This document shows positions 26,244 through 36,313 of a stretch of DNA of 64,000 nucleotides, one piece after another (position 1 is the stretch's first letter; every line of letters starts with the position of its first letter). Origin of the DNA: Acetivibrio sp964564015 (lineage in GTDB: Bacteria; Bacillota; Clostridia; Acetivibrionales; Acetivibrionaceae); contig CAZLZR010000003.1 in assembly GCA_964564015.1 (NCBI GenBank), forward strand, positions 88,882 through 152,881. Reading direction: 5' to 3'. The position numbers and the translations under genes are program-made. A model generated the notes under the pieces. That model did not search any database. It saw only the letters and a list, made by a program, of their open reading frames with translations, and was not told the DNA's origin.

Positions 26244-29200
26244 ATGAACAAATTCCGTAGTGTTGCTTTTGTTCTGGCGGTGTTGATGGTTTTAAGCCTG
26301 TTTCAATTTTCGGCTTATGCATCAGCAAGTTATTCAGATACCAGCCAACACTGGGCCAAAGAAGCAATAGAACGTTGGACTGGTTATGGTGTTATAAAGG
26401 GAGATGGCAGTACATTTCGTCCTGATGCACCCATTACAAGGGGTGAGATGGCTGCGGTTCTTGACAATCTTATGAAGTATCAATCAAAAGCGGATAATTC
26501 TTTTTCCGATCTTGATGAGAGTTGGTATACAGATCCCATTTTAAAAGTTAATTTTGCAGGAATTATGGTTGGAAGCGATGGCAAAGTTAGGCCTAAAGAC
26601 AATATTACACGTCAGGAGGCCACAGTGCTCATTTGTCGGGCTTTAGAAATAGCGGAAGACACCGGAAATCTATCGGGTTTCGTTGACAGCCAGGATATAG
26701 GTTCATGGGCTACAGGTTATATAAATGCTATGGCACATTTAGGTTATATTGCAGGGGTTGGCGGAAATCGTTTTGCTCCTCGTGACAATATTACACGTGC
26801 AGCTGCGATTACAATTCTTGATAATGCTATAAAAGCTGTTTATCAAAAGGAAGGCACATATACTGGTAATGTGGACGGCATTGCAGTTGTATCCGCAAGT
26901 GGAAGCGTGCTAAAGGATATGAATATATCCGGAGACATCATCATTGCTGAAGGAGTTGGTGACGGAGAAGTTGTTTTAGACAGTGTAAAAGTGGATGGAA
27001 CAATGATTGTCCGCGGAGGCGGAGTTAATTCCATTATCATAAAGAACTCCAGCGTAATACCGAAAATACTTGTAAACCGTAAGGATGGTGTTGTTGCTGT
27101 AAAAGTTGAAGGTGATACTGCACAGGTAGGACACATTTCTGTTTTGTCAAACGGAGCAGTAATATCTGCACCAATGGCAACTGTTGCTGTGGCAGAAGGT
27201 GTAACCGGAGCTATTGTTAACGGAAAAACGGTACAACCGGGTGAAACTGTATTGGCTATAGTTGGGCCAAAAGATGAAGTAAAGGTATCACCTACCATAC
27301 CTGTTGCCACTGGTTCGAAAAATTCAGGTTCTGACTCATCAAGTCCTAGAAATACTCCAGCACCACAGAATGGCGTAACCGCAATTGCTCTTGATATAGA
27401 AGCTGAAACAATGAATGTTGCGGAGATTCTTGAGCTTACTCCAATTTTGACACCATTAGATGCACAAACTGTAATCCAATGGACAAGCAGTGATTCGAAT
27501 ATAGCTTCTGTAAATTCCGATGGTGTTGTAATGGCATCTGCAGAGGGAAGCGTTACAATAACCGCAAAAACCAGCAATAATCTGACTGCTACCTGCCTTA
27601 TTGCGATAACTGCACCAAATTCACTGGAAATTAATTATCCAGGTACAGTTATAAACGGTGGAACTTATGGAAATGTAACCATTGGAGAAGCTGTAGGAGA
27701 AGGTGACGTAAGCTTCAATAATGTCACAGTAACCGGAACACTAGAGGTTAATGGTGGTGGTTCCGCTTCCATACATTTTAATGGAAATTCACACGCACAA
27801 GCTGTAGTTGTAAACAAAGTAACAGGAGAAAAACCGAGATTTTTAATGAATAATGCTTCTACAGTTGCTAATTTCACTGTATCAGGAGATGCAGGTGCAA
27901 TTTTGGAACAGGGTCAAAATGCCACAGGTAGGGTTTCTAAAGTTGAAGCCACACAACCTTTAACAATAAAGAATGCTGAAGTGCCTGATATAAAAACAAG
28001 CTCAGAACTTGAACTTGACAATACAAAAGCAACAAATGTTACCACAGAGGGTGGTGATGCAACAATTAACCTTAAAGGCGAAACTAAGCTTGAGAAGCTG
28101 GAAGCTAAATCTAAAACTACCATAACTGCAGATTCATCCAGTGCAAAAATAGATGAAATATCTACTGATAATGCTGAAATTGAAACAGATGACAAAGCCG
28201 ATGTGGGTTTGGTCAAAGCAATGGGAAATGCAAAAATAACAGTAAATGGTCCTACAGGGAACATTGAAGCAAGTGGTGGAAATATATCTATTATGGGTAA
28301 TTCTTCACCTATTATAATTGGTTCAGCCGGGACTGTTAGCGTAGGAGGAAATGCAAAGCCAATTCTTGCAGCAACTGCTACCGAAGTTAACGTAACAGCT
28401 GGAGTTGGAAGTAGCGCAGGGATAACTGTAACGGGAAGTGTTGGCAGCATTAATACAACAGGATCAGGTAGTATTGGCACAATAAGCATAGAGAGTGGGA
28501 ACCCACTGGTCAATATTGGCGGTGAAACTCAAGTTGGAGTAATTGCCGTGGCAGGGTCAGCTGCACCGACAATTGGAGGGGCAGGAAGTACCGATAAACT
28601 TGTTAGTACCTCATCGGCGCTAATAACAGTTAGTGTAAGTACAAACACTGTAATAGCTCAAGACACTGGGAAAGTTTCCGCAAGTAACGCACAAACAATA
28701 CAACCGGCAACTGTTACTCTAGACTCCATATCTTTGACATCAAAGCCTTCAAAACTGGTATATACAACAGATGCCACTGAGTTAGACACTAAGGGCTTGG
28801 TGGTAACCGGTAATTACATAGTTACTGGATTTGATGGAACAGTAAAGAAGGTATTGCCTGCGGAAGCTTATACCGTAACAGGATGGCCAACTGAAATAAC
28901 TGCAGGAAACTATACAATAACAGTAACCGAAAATGCTTCCAACCAAAATGTGACCTTCCAAATAAGCATAGTAGCAAAAGCAGTTGAAAGTATTGCGATA
29001 AAATCATTACCTTACAATTTAGTTTATGAAGTTGGAGAAGAACTTGATTTGGAGGGTGGAAGTTTTATCGTATATTATACAAATAAGGCTCTTTATCCTA
29101 GTGAGCAATTTGACATGTCAGATGAAAGTGTAACAGTTTCCGGTTATTCTTCAACAGCAGGTATTAAGACTATAACCTTACAATACAGTGGAAAAACTGC

Positions 29201-32200
29201 AAAGTTCAATGTGACTGTGAAGGACTATGCGGCTGAAGTTCTTGAAAGGGCTAAGCTTGAAGCGGAAATTATACTCAGGCAGGTGGCAGGAAACCTTATA
29301 AAGAGTGGTAAATACAATGAAGCAGTTAAGACTACAATTGCAAATAAGAGAGACAGTGCTATATCAGAAATCAAAGCAACTACAAATTTGGATGACATAG
29401 AAATAATTTTGAAAGCTGCCATAGAAGAAATAATGAATATCCGTATAGTAGTTGGCAGTGTCGGTTACAGTGACTTGCAAACAGCTATTAATGCGGCCAC
29501 AACCAAGCAAACGGTAGAAATAATAATGGAATATACTATAATGGAAACGGATGTAACGATACCGTCAGGCAAGAAGGTGGTTAACCGCGCGAAGCTTACT
29601 ATTTCAGATGAGGCTACTTTAACGGTGAAAAGTGGAGCGGTATTCACAAATGAAGACAGTATAACCCTGTTTGGGAGCGAGCAATACAATCAGGAAAAAG
29701 ACGAAATGGAAACATACGGTAGTTGTCTCTTGGTTGAAGCAGGAGGTACCATGAATCTGACAGCCGGAAGTGATATCATGACCTTCCATGGTGGCGATTA
29801 CATAAAACTTGATGTAAAAGGAACGTTAAATGCCCAGAAAGGTACACTAATAATTGTATTGGGCGGAAGTGTTACAGGAATTGAGGGCATTGAAACAGGA
29901 TTAGGTAATAATCCTAAGAACCCAGATGACGATGGAACAGGTGTATACGGATATAATGGGACTTCATGGAGCAGATTAAATACACCGGATTTGGATGGCT
30001 TTGATGTTTCAATAAAAGCAGATGGTAATATGGTTATACATTCTAAGGCTTTGCCGGAAACTATTGAGATTCAGGTGGATGATGGAGAAAGTGTGTATAG
30101 GGACCGGAATGGCGTCATTTATATGCTGGAAGGCAAGTATAATGACGGAAAGCCTCATAAAATTGTAATACGCGCAGAAGGAATGCGGGATCTTTTGGCA
30201 TTTGCTATGTATATTACCGAGGGAAAATTCCCTGACCTTGCGGAAATACAGTTAGACTATAAATATCAGAGATTCTTCGAGGGCGGGAAATTCATAACTG
30301 TTGCCGGAGATGTGGATGTGTCAGGAGAAGTTTTCGAGATACCTGAAGCGGTGACTGTTGATGTCACAAATGGTGGAAGGATTGACCTTACAGGCAAGGA
30401 ACTTAATGTCATGAATACCCATCAAATGTGGGCAATGGGAGGAAAATCCGAACTGATTGTGCGTTATGGTGGAAGTATTACCCTTGAAGACGGTAAAACT
30501 ATTGGTGGCGGTAACGCTTCAGACGTGAAATTGGGAAATAACAATTACTTTATTATTGGTGTTAATGAACCGGAGTTTACCGATAATCCTGAAGAAGAGC
30601 CTGTAGCCACAAGGAAGTACGTAGCTGGAGGAATGGGAACAATTGAAATACCTGAAAATAAGTCATTTATACTTAATGCCGGAGGGAGAATGGAAGTAGA
30701 AAGTGATACCACATTGCTTGTAAATGGAGCATTAACTCCGGAAGATGGAGCAATACTGGTACTTAACAGTAATATGGAATATACTGCCAGTGTCGAAGGT
30801 TCAGGAGACGGAATAGACGGTATAGTTGGTGAGGGAGAATACATCTGGGCTGACGGCAAGTGGGAAATAAGCAAACGTTTTAAAGCAAATAGATTGGATG
30901 TTATAAAGGAAATATTCAAAAACTTCAAAGTTGGTTATGGGCTGCGAGCACCGAAAGAAGAGGATATAATTGCTTATTCAGGGCAGTATACCGACTGGAG
31001 TGATATTGAAGAAAGCGATATAGATGCTGTTGCCTTTATGATTAAAAACAAGATGCTTCAAGGCAATGAAGAGAGTGAACTGGATCTATATGGCAAAGTC
31101 AACAGGGCTGGCCTGATGGTTATAATTAACCGTTTGCTTGATTATATGGGAATAGAACTTGAAGGAGATAACCAGATTGAATTTACTGATGTGTCTGAGA
31201 CTGATTATTTTTACGATGCTGTTATGACCATGGTAAAGGCACATGTTGTTAATGGTATGCCTAATGGACCGGAAAGTGATACCTTCTGCTTTATGCCATA
31301 TGAAAGTGTCGGAATAGAGCCTTTAGACTTTGCAGGTGGCAGAAGTGAGCTTGAGATTGTACTTGAAAGATTTAAGGATGAAGTAAAACGAGTTGTTGTA
31401 AATCGCTTTGAGCTTATGAGAAGCTTGTATGATGAACTGAGAAGAGAAGAGTATCTCTTGGAGGGTGCTTCGCCGGAGGAAATTGAGGAATATGCTTCAA
31501 GATATGATGACTGGGATGAGCTCCATATTGATTGGTTTGATGATCACAAATTCAACAACAAGGAAGAACAGGATGCAGAATATGAAGCAATGGCAGCATT
31601 CTTTGTGAAATACGGCATTATAGATGAATTTAACTTTGGCGAAGAAAATCACCTTAATCTCTTTGAACCATTGACAAAAGCAGAAATAATGGCATTCTTA
31701 GATATGGTTTCCAAAGTAGTGATGAAGGATGATGAAGCTGTACTGCCGCCAGTAAAAGAGATAGATTTTGATGATGTTAGTGAAGCCGATTGGTTCTATG
31801 GTGGCGTTATGAATATGGCACGTGCCGGAGTTGCAGATGGAGCCATCGGTTCTGATCCTGAAACATTCAGATTTTATCCTTACAATCTTGTCAACAATAG
31901 AAATATTGGATGGGATCCGGATCAGGTTATTAGACTGGATAATTACTTCAGAGCTTTTGAAACTGTTATGCCAAAAGCTGAAGTTGAGGAAGAAATGAAC
32001 TATACAGCTTTACACGAGAACAGCCCAATGATTAAAAACATCAGATTTAAAGAAGAGGTAACTGTTACCGGTGAACCGAATGGAAGAATTGACTTTGTAA
32101 ATTGTGAATTTGAAAAAGGTCTCACCATAATAGCTGGTGAAAACCTTGAGGTATTTCTTGGCAGGTCTGTTGTTCAGGGTGTGAATGTCAACAGTGAAAA

Positions 32201-33200
32201 TGAGATACTGATGTTTGACGATCACAAGGAAGTATTCATTAGAGATGTGGCATCAGGCACAAATGTATATGCTACCAACGCAAAAGTGGCTGTTGAATGC
32301 AGGGAAAGCGAAGGTTATTTCACCCTCAATGGAGCAGTTATCCGTGCCGGTATATTTGATGAAAATCCTATGGATTACAGTGATGATAATCTTTTCTATG
32401 CTGGTTTGCGCTGGAGATGCATAGGAGATCACGGAGGACACTATGAAGGAAACCATGAGGAGCATGTTGGAGAGAGCGTGCCTGGTGGTATTTACCAGCA
32501 GGCACCTGCACTTGAATTCCGTGGTGCAATTGAGCTCATTGAAATAGACGAGGAAGATGAGTTTATTGGATTTGATATGCAGGATAGCACAAGTGACATA
32601 GAACTGCAGTTTAATAAGTCAACCGCTGTAGCTGGTGGTGAAATCAATGTGGGTATACCAAACCAGAATGGCAATAATAAACTTATTATAACTGGTAATA
32701 TATCCGAAAACGACCTGACCATAAGAGGCCTTATTGATGTTAGTGGGCTTATTATGGACGAAGGAAAACAGATACGGATAGGCACATGGGACGGGAATAC
32801 TGATGTTACCATAGGAAGCAATACTGTCTATGTTGTGGGTGATGAATGCTTTGTGCCTATTAACGCAACAAACGGTGCAAAAATAGTAGTAAACGGTCGT
32901 GATATACAAATTAGCATAAACGAAGGTGCTCTTGATGTTGGGCAACCACATGTTTTCAGGGAAACCGTTAGCGGTATATACAAGATCCATTTGGGAATGG
33001 CAGACGCCACAGGATATGCATTTACACTAAAGCAGTATGGAGAACCACTGGATTTTGATATTGATGACCAGTATGCAGCCACAGATGAAAAACTTCATCT
33101 TATCCCGGACATTCCAATTGGAAATCCCGAGGGAATCGGCCTCGAAGTACAAAAGGACGGAATTACTGTAATATATGAGAACCTAGAGTTTAAAGAATAG
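26244..33200 (+). CDS. Giant SLH-anchored surface protein with Ig-like domains
   Basis: A 2318-aa exported protein. Signal peptide 1-28; three SLH repeats about 30-205 (HWAKEAIERWTGYGVIKGDG; FADxx pattern), which bind secondary cell-wall polymers. About 210-360 is a beta-solenoid-like region. A Pro/Ser linker leads to a Big_2-type domain (about 378-459; IQWTSSDSNIASVNSDGVV). Another long Gly/Val-rich solenoid-like stretch runs about 465-815. Two Big_3-type domains lie at about 823-909 and 913-993. Further beta-rich regions follow. Two additional SLH-like units are at about 1590-1690 and 1790-1890, and a C-terminal beta region ends the protein. Codon and repeat texture are uniform. Likely an adhesin or S-layer structural protein; no enzymatic motif is evident. 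AGGAGG precedes ATG, after a long leader. Confidence 0.9.
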   Translation: MNKFRSVAFVLAVLMVLSLFQFSAYASASYSDTSQHWAKEAIERWTGYGVIKGDGSTFRPDAPITRGEMAAVLDNLMKYQSKADNSFSDLDESWYTDPILKVNFAGIMVGSDGKVRPKDNITRQEATVLICRALEIAEDTGNLSGFVDSQDIGSWATGYINAMAHLGYIAGVGGNRFAPRDNITRAAAITILDNAIKAVYQKEGTYTGNVDGIAVVSASGSVLKDMNISGDIIIAEGVGDGEVVLDSVKVDGTMIVRGGGVNSIIIKNSSVIPKILVNRKDGVVAVKVEGDTAQVGHISVLSNGAVISAPMATVAVAEGVTGAIVNGKTVQPGETVLAIVGPKDEVKVSPTIPVATGSKNSGSDSSSPRNTPAPQNGVTAIALDIEAETMNVAEILELTPILTPLDAQTVIQWTSSDSNIASVNSDGVVMASAEGSVTITAKTSNNLTATCLIAITAPNSLEINYPGTVINGGTYGNVTIGEAVGEGDVSFNNVTVTGTLEVNGGGSASIHFNGNSHAQAVVVNKVTGEKPRFLMNNASTVANFTVSGDAGAILEQGQNATGRVSKVEATQPLTIKNAEVPDIKTSSELELDNTKATNVTTEGGDATINLKGETKLEKLEAKSKTTITADSSSAKIDEISTDNAEIETDDKADVGLVKAMGNAKITVNGPTGNIEASGGNISIMGNSSPIIIGSAGTVSVGGNAKPILAATATEVNVTAGVGSSAGITVTGSVGSINTTGSGSIGTISIESGNPLVNIGGETQVGVIAVAGSAAPTIGGAGSTDKLVSTSSALITVSVSTNTVIAQDTGKVSASNAQTIQPATVTLDSISLTSKPSKLVYTTDATELDTKGLVVTGNYIVTGFDGTVKKVLPAEAYTVTGWPTEITAGNYTITVTENASNQNVTFQISIVAKAVESIAIKSLPYNLVYEVGEELDLEGGSFIVYYTNKALYPSEQFDMSDESVTVSGYSSTAGIKTITLQYSGKTAKFNVTVKDYAAEVLERAKLEAEIILRQVAGNLIKSGKYNEAVKTTIANKRDSAISEIKATTNLDDIEIILKAAIEEIMNIRIVVGSVGYSDLQTAINAATTKQTVEIIMEYTIMETDVTIPSGKKVVNRAKLTISDEATLTVKSGAVFTNEDSITLFGSEQYNQEKDEMETYGSCLLVEAGGTMNLTAGSDIMTFHGGDYIKLDVKGTLNAQKGTLIIVLGGSVTGIEGIETGLGNNPKNPDDDGTGVYGYNGTSWSRLNTPDLDGFDVSIKADGNMVIHSKALPETIEIQVDDGESVYRDRNGVIYMLEGKYNDGKPHKIVIRAEGMRDLLAFAMYITEGKFPDLAEIQLDYKYQRFFEGGKFITVAGDVDVSGEVFEIPEAVTVDVTNGGRIDLTGKELNVMNTHQMWAMGGKSELIVRYGGSITLEDGKTIGGGNASDVKLGNNNYFIIGVNEPEFTDNPEEEPVATRKYVAGGMGTIEIPENKSFILNAGGRMEVESDTTLLVNGALTPEDGAILVLNSNMEYTASVEGSGDGIDGIVGEGEYIWADGKWEISKRFKANRLDVIKEIFKNFKVGYGLRAPKEEDIIAYSGQYTDWSDIEESDIDAVAFMIKNKMLQGNEESELDLYGKVNRAGLMVIINRLLDYMGIELEGDNQIEFTDVSETDYFYDAVMTMVKAHVVNGMPNGPESDTFCFMPYESVGIEPLDFAGGRSELEIVLERFKDEVKRVVVNRFELMRSLYDELRREEYLLEGASPEEIEEYASRYDDWDELHIDWFDDHKFNNKEEQDAEYEAMAAFFVKYGIIDEFNFGEENHLNLFEPLTKAEIMAFLDMVSKVVMKDDEAVLPPVKEIDFDDVSEADWFYGGVMNMARAGVADGAIGSDPETFRFYPYNLVNNRNIGWDPDQVIRLDNYFRAFETVMPKAEVEEEMNYTALHENSPMIKNIRFKEEVTVTGEPNGRIDFVNCEFEKGLTIIAGENLEVFLGRSVVQGVNVNSENEILMFDDHKEVFIRDVASGTNVYATNAKVAVECRESEGYFTLNGAVIRAGIFDENPMDYSDDNLFYAGLRWRCIGDHGGHYEGNHEEHVGESVPGGIYQQAPALEFRGAIELIEIDEEDEFIGFDMQDSTSDIELQFNKSTAVAGGEINVGIPNQNGNNKLIITGNISENDLTIRGLIDVSGLIMDEGKQIRIGTWDGNTDVTIGSNTVYVVGDECFVPINATNGAKIVVNGRDIQISINEGALDVGQPHVFRETVSGIYKIHLGMADATGYAFTLKQYGEPLDFDIDDQYAATDEKLHLIPDIPIGNPEGIGLEVQKDGITVIYENLEFKE

Positions 33201-33216
33201 TCTTAAGTAATAGTGA

Positions 33217-33262
33217 AAGGCTGCGTATACCAACTTTAAGCAGGTATACGCAGCCTTTTTCT
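33217..33262 (+). terminator. Strong terminator after the giant SLH gene
   Basis: AAAGGCTGCGTATACC pairs with GGTATACGCAGCCTTTTT around an 11-base loop, followed by TTTTTCT. Confidence 0.9.
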
Positions 33263-33475
33263 ATAATCTGAGTCTTAATTCATAAACCATGTTGTTTGCC
33301 TGAAATTTTTGCTGTGGCGGATTGTGGAAAAAACTTTATTCACTTCCAATCAGGTATCTTTTTTCTGTCAAGTATTTGGGAATCTTAGCCGATAAAATAC
33401 AGGTATTCGAAATTTCGAGTATGGAGAAATGTCTTTTGGATTTCGTTAACATAATGCACAAGTTGGGGTGGAATT

Positions 33476-35770
33476 GTGAATAAGGTGTTCTTTGATGAGT
33501 TGTTTAGAGAAGTTAATATTTCAGCTTATGATATTCTGGAAAATACCATAGATGGAATAGTAGTAACTGACACTAATGGTACTATTCTTTATATGAATAG
33601 ATTTGCAGGGGATATTGCCGGATGGAAACAAAAAGAGTCCGTCGGAAAAGATTTTGAGGAAGTATTCCGGCTATATAGAGGCAACACGGGTAATAGGGCT
33701 GTAAATCCCATTAAAAAAGCTGTCGAGACACAAAGTATTGTTGGACTCGAAAAAGACACTTTATTATTAACAAAAAATAATGAATATATTTATTTATCTG
33801 CTTCCATTTCAATTATCCGGGATTTGGAAGGAAGTGTCAAAGCGGTGACCTGTGTTCTCAGGGATGTATCAAGACTTAGAAAAAGGGAAATTGACGTTGA
33901 AGAAAATGAAAGAAAATATAGAGCACTGTTTAATAATACCTCGGATGCGATTCTTGTAACCTTGCTTACCTCGGAAAATAAACCGGGTAAAATTATTGAA
34001 GCAAATGAGACTGCTTGCCGAATGCTCGGATTTAGCAGGGAAGAATTGCTGGGTATGAGGATTAGTGATTTATCTCAGGATTTTGTAGTGGAATTAAACG
34101 AAAGATCAACAGATGAAATAATCAGTCAAGTGAAGGCAACGGGGGAGGCAACCCGAAAATGTGAGGGACACCTAAACGGAAACAGCGTATATTTTGAGAT
34201 TATAACCCAATACTTTGTTCTGAATAATCAGTATGTTGCCCTTAATATTATTCATGATGTGACCAGTTTCAGACTTGCTCAGGAACAGATTCTTCAGGCA
34301 AAACAAGCAGCGGAAGAGGCAAATAAAACCAAAAGTATGTTTTTGGCGAATATGAGCCACGAAATACGAACACCTCTAAACGGTATTATTGGAATGAGTG
34401 ATCTGTTGTTAAAGATCAAAATGACGCCCGAAGAGCAAGTAGAGACAACAAAGACAATTATTTCTTGTTCCCAAAATTTGTTGCACCTTCTAAATAATAT
34501 TTTGGATTTATCTAAGATAGAGGCTGAAAAAGTTGAAGTAGTTAACAGAGTATTTGATGTTAAGGAAATGGCTGAGGAATCTGTAAACATGTACAGAATC
34601 AGGGCAAAAGAAAAGAACCTTGATATAAAAGCCAATATTAAGGAAGAGCTTGAAAACTTATGGATTGGCGATAAGATAAAAATACAACAGGTATTGAATA
34701 ATCTGATAAACAATGCTGTTAAGTTTACTCTATCGGGTGAAATAATTGTTTCGGTTGATAAGCAAAGTGATGATGGGATAAGCTGTGAGCTACAGTTTTC
34801 CGTAAGTGATACAGGTATAGGCATAGAGGAAAAAGATTTAAACAAACTATTTATTGCCTTCAGTCAGGTGGATGGTTCATATACGAGACAATTTGGAGGT
34901 ACCGGGCTTGGGCTCTCAATTGCCAAAAAGCTGGTTGAATTGATGGGCGGAAGGATTTGGGTGGAAAGCAAGCCTGGTTTTGGAAGTAAATTTATATTTG
35001 TACTCAGACTTAAAAAGTCAAATAACTTAAAAGCGGAGGATATAAAAATTCAAAATGCTTTACCTTGTAAACCATTAGTTGGGCTAAGGGGCAAGAAGGT
35101 GCTCCTTGTGGAAGATGAGAGAATTAATCAGCAATTATTTATGAAAATAGCTGATTTTTGCATGATTGATGTTGATATTGCAAATAATGGGGTTGAAGCG
35201 GTAGATGCAGTCAGACACAATTGCTATGATTTGATTTTGATGGACATCCAGATGCCTGTTATGGATGGTATTGAGGCAATGAAACAGATTCGTGAAATTC
35301 AGAAAACAAGAGGGACACATATAGCTATTATTGCTGTTACTTCTCATGCATTAGAGGGGGACAGGGAAAAATATCTTTCTCTCGGTATGGATGATTATCT
35401 TGCAAAGCCATATTGTGTTGAGGAGTTGCTGAAGGTAATTTCATGCAATGCTGGAATAGATACAGATATAAAGAGCGATATATCTCTTTCAGAGATGTTA
35501 CTTGGTAATGTGGACGGACCAAATTACTCAAAAAGTATAAGTTGGAAAGCAGATGCTGCTAAAGAGCATTGCAGGAATTTACAAAAGGCAATACAAGCAA
35601 AAGATCAGCAAAATGCTGAAAAATACTCTCATCTTATTAAAGAGATGGCAACGGATTCTGGGAATATAGATATTAAATATGCTGCATTTGATATAGAAAT
35701 AGAAGTCCGAAAGAAAAACTTCGCTCAAGCTGAAGTGTTGTTTGAGGAATTAGTAAAACTAATGCTGTGA
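33476..35770 (+). CDS. Hybrid sensor histidine kinase (PAS-PAS-HisKA-HATPase-REC-Hpt-like)
   Basis: A 764-aa soluble protein starting at GTG 33476 behind GGGGTGG. Two PAS domains occupy about 12-135 and 140-265. HisKA follows with the phosphorylated His295 in NMSHEIRTPLNG. The ATPase has NNLINNAVKF, DTGIGI and GGTGLGLSI boxes. A receiver domain lies at about 540-660 with Asp590 in LILMDIQMP. The last 80 residues resemble a weak Hpt domain with His719 in YSHLIKEMA. No membrane segment is seen, so it senses a cytoplasmic signal. It is followed by a single-domain response regulator, the probable final acceptor of the phosphorelay. Output target unknown. Confidence 0.9.
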   Translation: MNKVFFDELFREVNISAYDILENTIDGIVVTDTNGTILYMNRFAGDIAGWKQKESVGKDFEEVFRLYRGNTGNRAVNPIKKAVETQSIVGLEKDTLLLTKNNEYIYLSASISIIRDLEGSVKAVTCVLRDVSRLRKREIDVEENERKYRALFNNTSDAILVTLLTSENKPGKIIEANETACRMLGFSREELLGMRISDLSQDFVVELNERSTDEIISQVKATGEATRKCEGHLNGNSVYFEIITQYFVLNNQYVALNIIHDVTSFRLAQEQILQAKQAAEEANKTKSMFLANMSHEIRTPLNGIIGMSDLLLKIKMTPEEQVETTKTIISCSQNLLHLLNNILDLSKIEAEKVEVVNRVFDVKEMAEESVNMYRIRAKEKNLDIKANIKEELENLWIGDKIKIQQVLNNLINNAVKFTLSGEIIVSVDKQSDDGISCELQFSVSDTGIGIEEKDLNKLFIAFSQVDGSYTRQFGGTGLGLSIAKKLVELMGGRIWVESKPGFGSKFIFVLRLKKSNNLKAEDIKIQNALPCKPLVGLRGKKVLLVEDERINQQLFMKIADFCMIDVDIANNGVEAVDAVRHNCYDLILMDIQMPVMDGIEAMKQIREIQKTRGTHIAIIAVTSHALEGDREKYLSLGMDDYLAKPYCVEELLKVISCNAGIDTDIKSDISLSEMLLGNVDGPNYSKSISWKADAAKEHCRNLQKAIQAKDQQNAEKYSHLIKEMATDSGNIDIKYAAFDIEIEVRKKNFAQAEVLFEELVKLML

Positions 35771-35824
35771 TTAATTGGTATTTTTGTTGGTTTATAAATC
35801 TAATTAAATCAGGAGGTTGGTTCT

Positions 35825-36217
35825 ATGAGAATACTAATTGCAGAAGATGATTATGCAAGCAGGCAGTTTCTTTTCAAACTTTTGTCCCAATACGGTGATT
35901 GCGATATTGTGGTTGACGGAATGGAAGCCGTAGAGGCCTTTATGATGTCTATACGAAAAAAACAGCTATATGACCTGGTTTGTCTTGATATTATGATGCC
36001 GAAGGCTGATGGCAAACAGGTGTTAAAAGCCATCAGAGAAATGGAAAAACAAAATGACATTTTGCCTCAGGATGCCTCAAAGGTTGTTATGATATCAGCC
36101 TTAAATGAGACTGACATTGTATTTGAAACTTTTGACACCGGTAGCGAAGCATATGCTGCAAAACCGCTGAATACTGAGAAATTTATTAAATTACTGGAAA
36201 AGCTTGAGCTGATTTGA
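35825..36217 (+). CDS. Single-domain (CheY-like) response regulator
   Basis: A 130-aa receiver without output domain: acidic pocket EDD at 7-9, phosphorylated Asp55 in VCLDIMMPKADG, Ser in MISAL and Lys in AAKPL. It lies 54 bp after the hybrid kinase with its own AGGAGG, in the same operon, and probably serves as phosphorelay partner or as a protein-interaction output. A strong bidirectional hairpin follows. Confidence 0.92.
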   Translation: MRILIAEDDYASRQFLFKLLSQYGDCDIVVDGMEAVEAFMMSIRKKQLYDLVCLDIMMPKADGKQVLKAIREMEKQNDILPQDASKVVMISALNETDIVFETFDTGSEAYAAKPLNTEKFIKLLEKLELI

Positions 36218-36269
36218 AGCAGTGTATTTCACCATTGCGGATACTGTACTTAAAAGTGAAAACAAATGA

Positions 36270-36312
36270 GCGGTAATAAACAGATGCATGGAAGTATTTA
36301 TTACCGCTTTTT
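36270..36312. terminator. Bidirectional terminator between convergent units
   Basis: GCGGTAATAAA and TTTATTACCGC form an 11-bp stem with a 16-base loop; TTTTTG follows on the plus strand and the minus-strand side has TCATTTG. It separates the response regulator from the converging Bce-type transporter genes. Confidence 0.85.
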
Positions 36313-36313
36313 G

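Noticed and set aside
26843..28513. Long minus-strand open frames (up to 244 aa) opposite the giant SLH gene
   Set aside because: They are mirror frames of Gly/Val/Thr-rich repeats, with low-complexity Pro/Thr/Val composition and no ribosome sites. The plus-strand gene explains the region.
27300..29000. CRISPR-like or tandem DNA repeats
   Set aside because: The periodicity is at protein level (solenoid and Ig-like domains); DNA units are not identical and there are no spacers.
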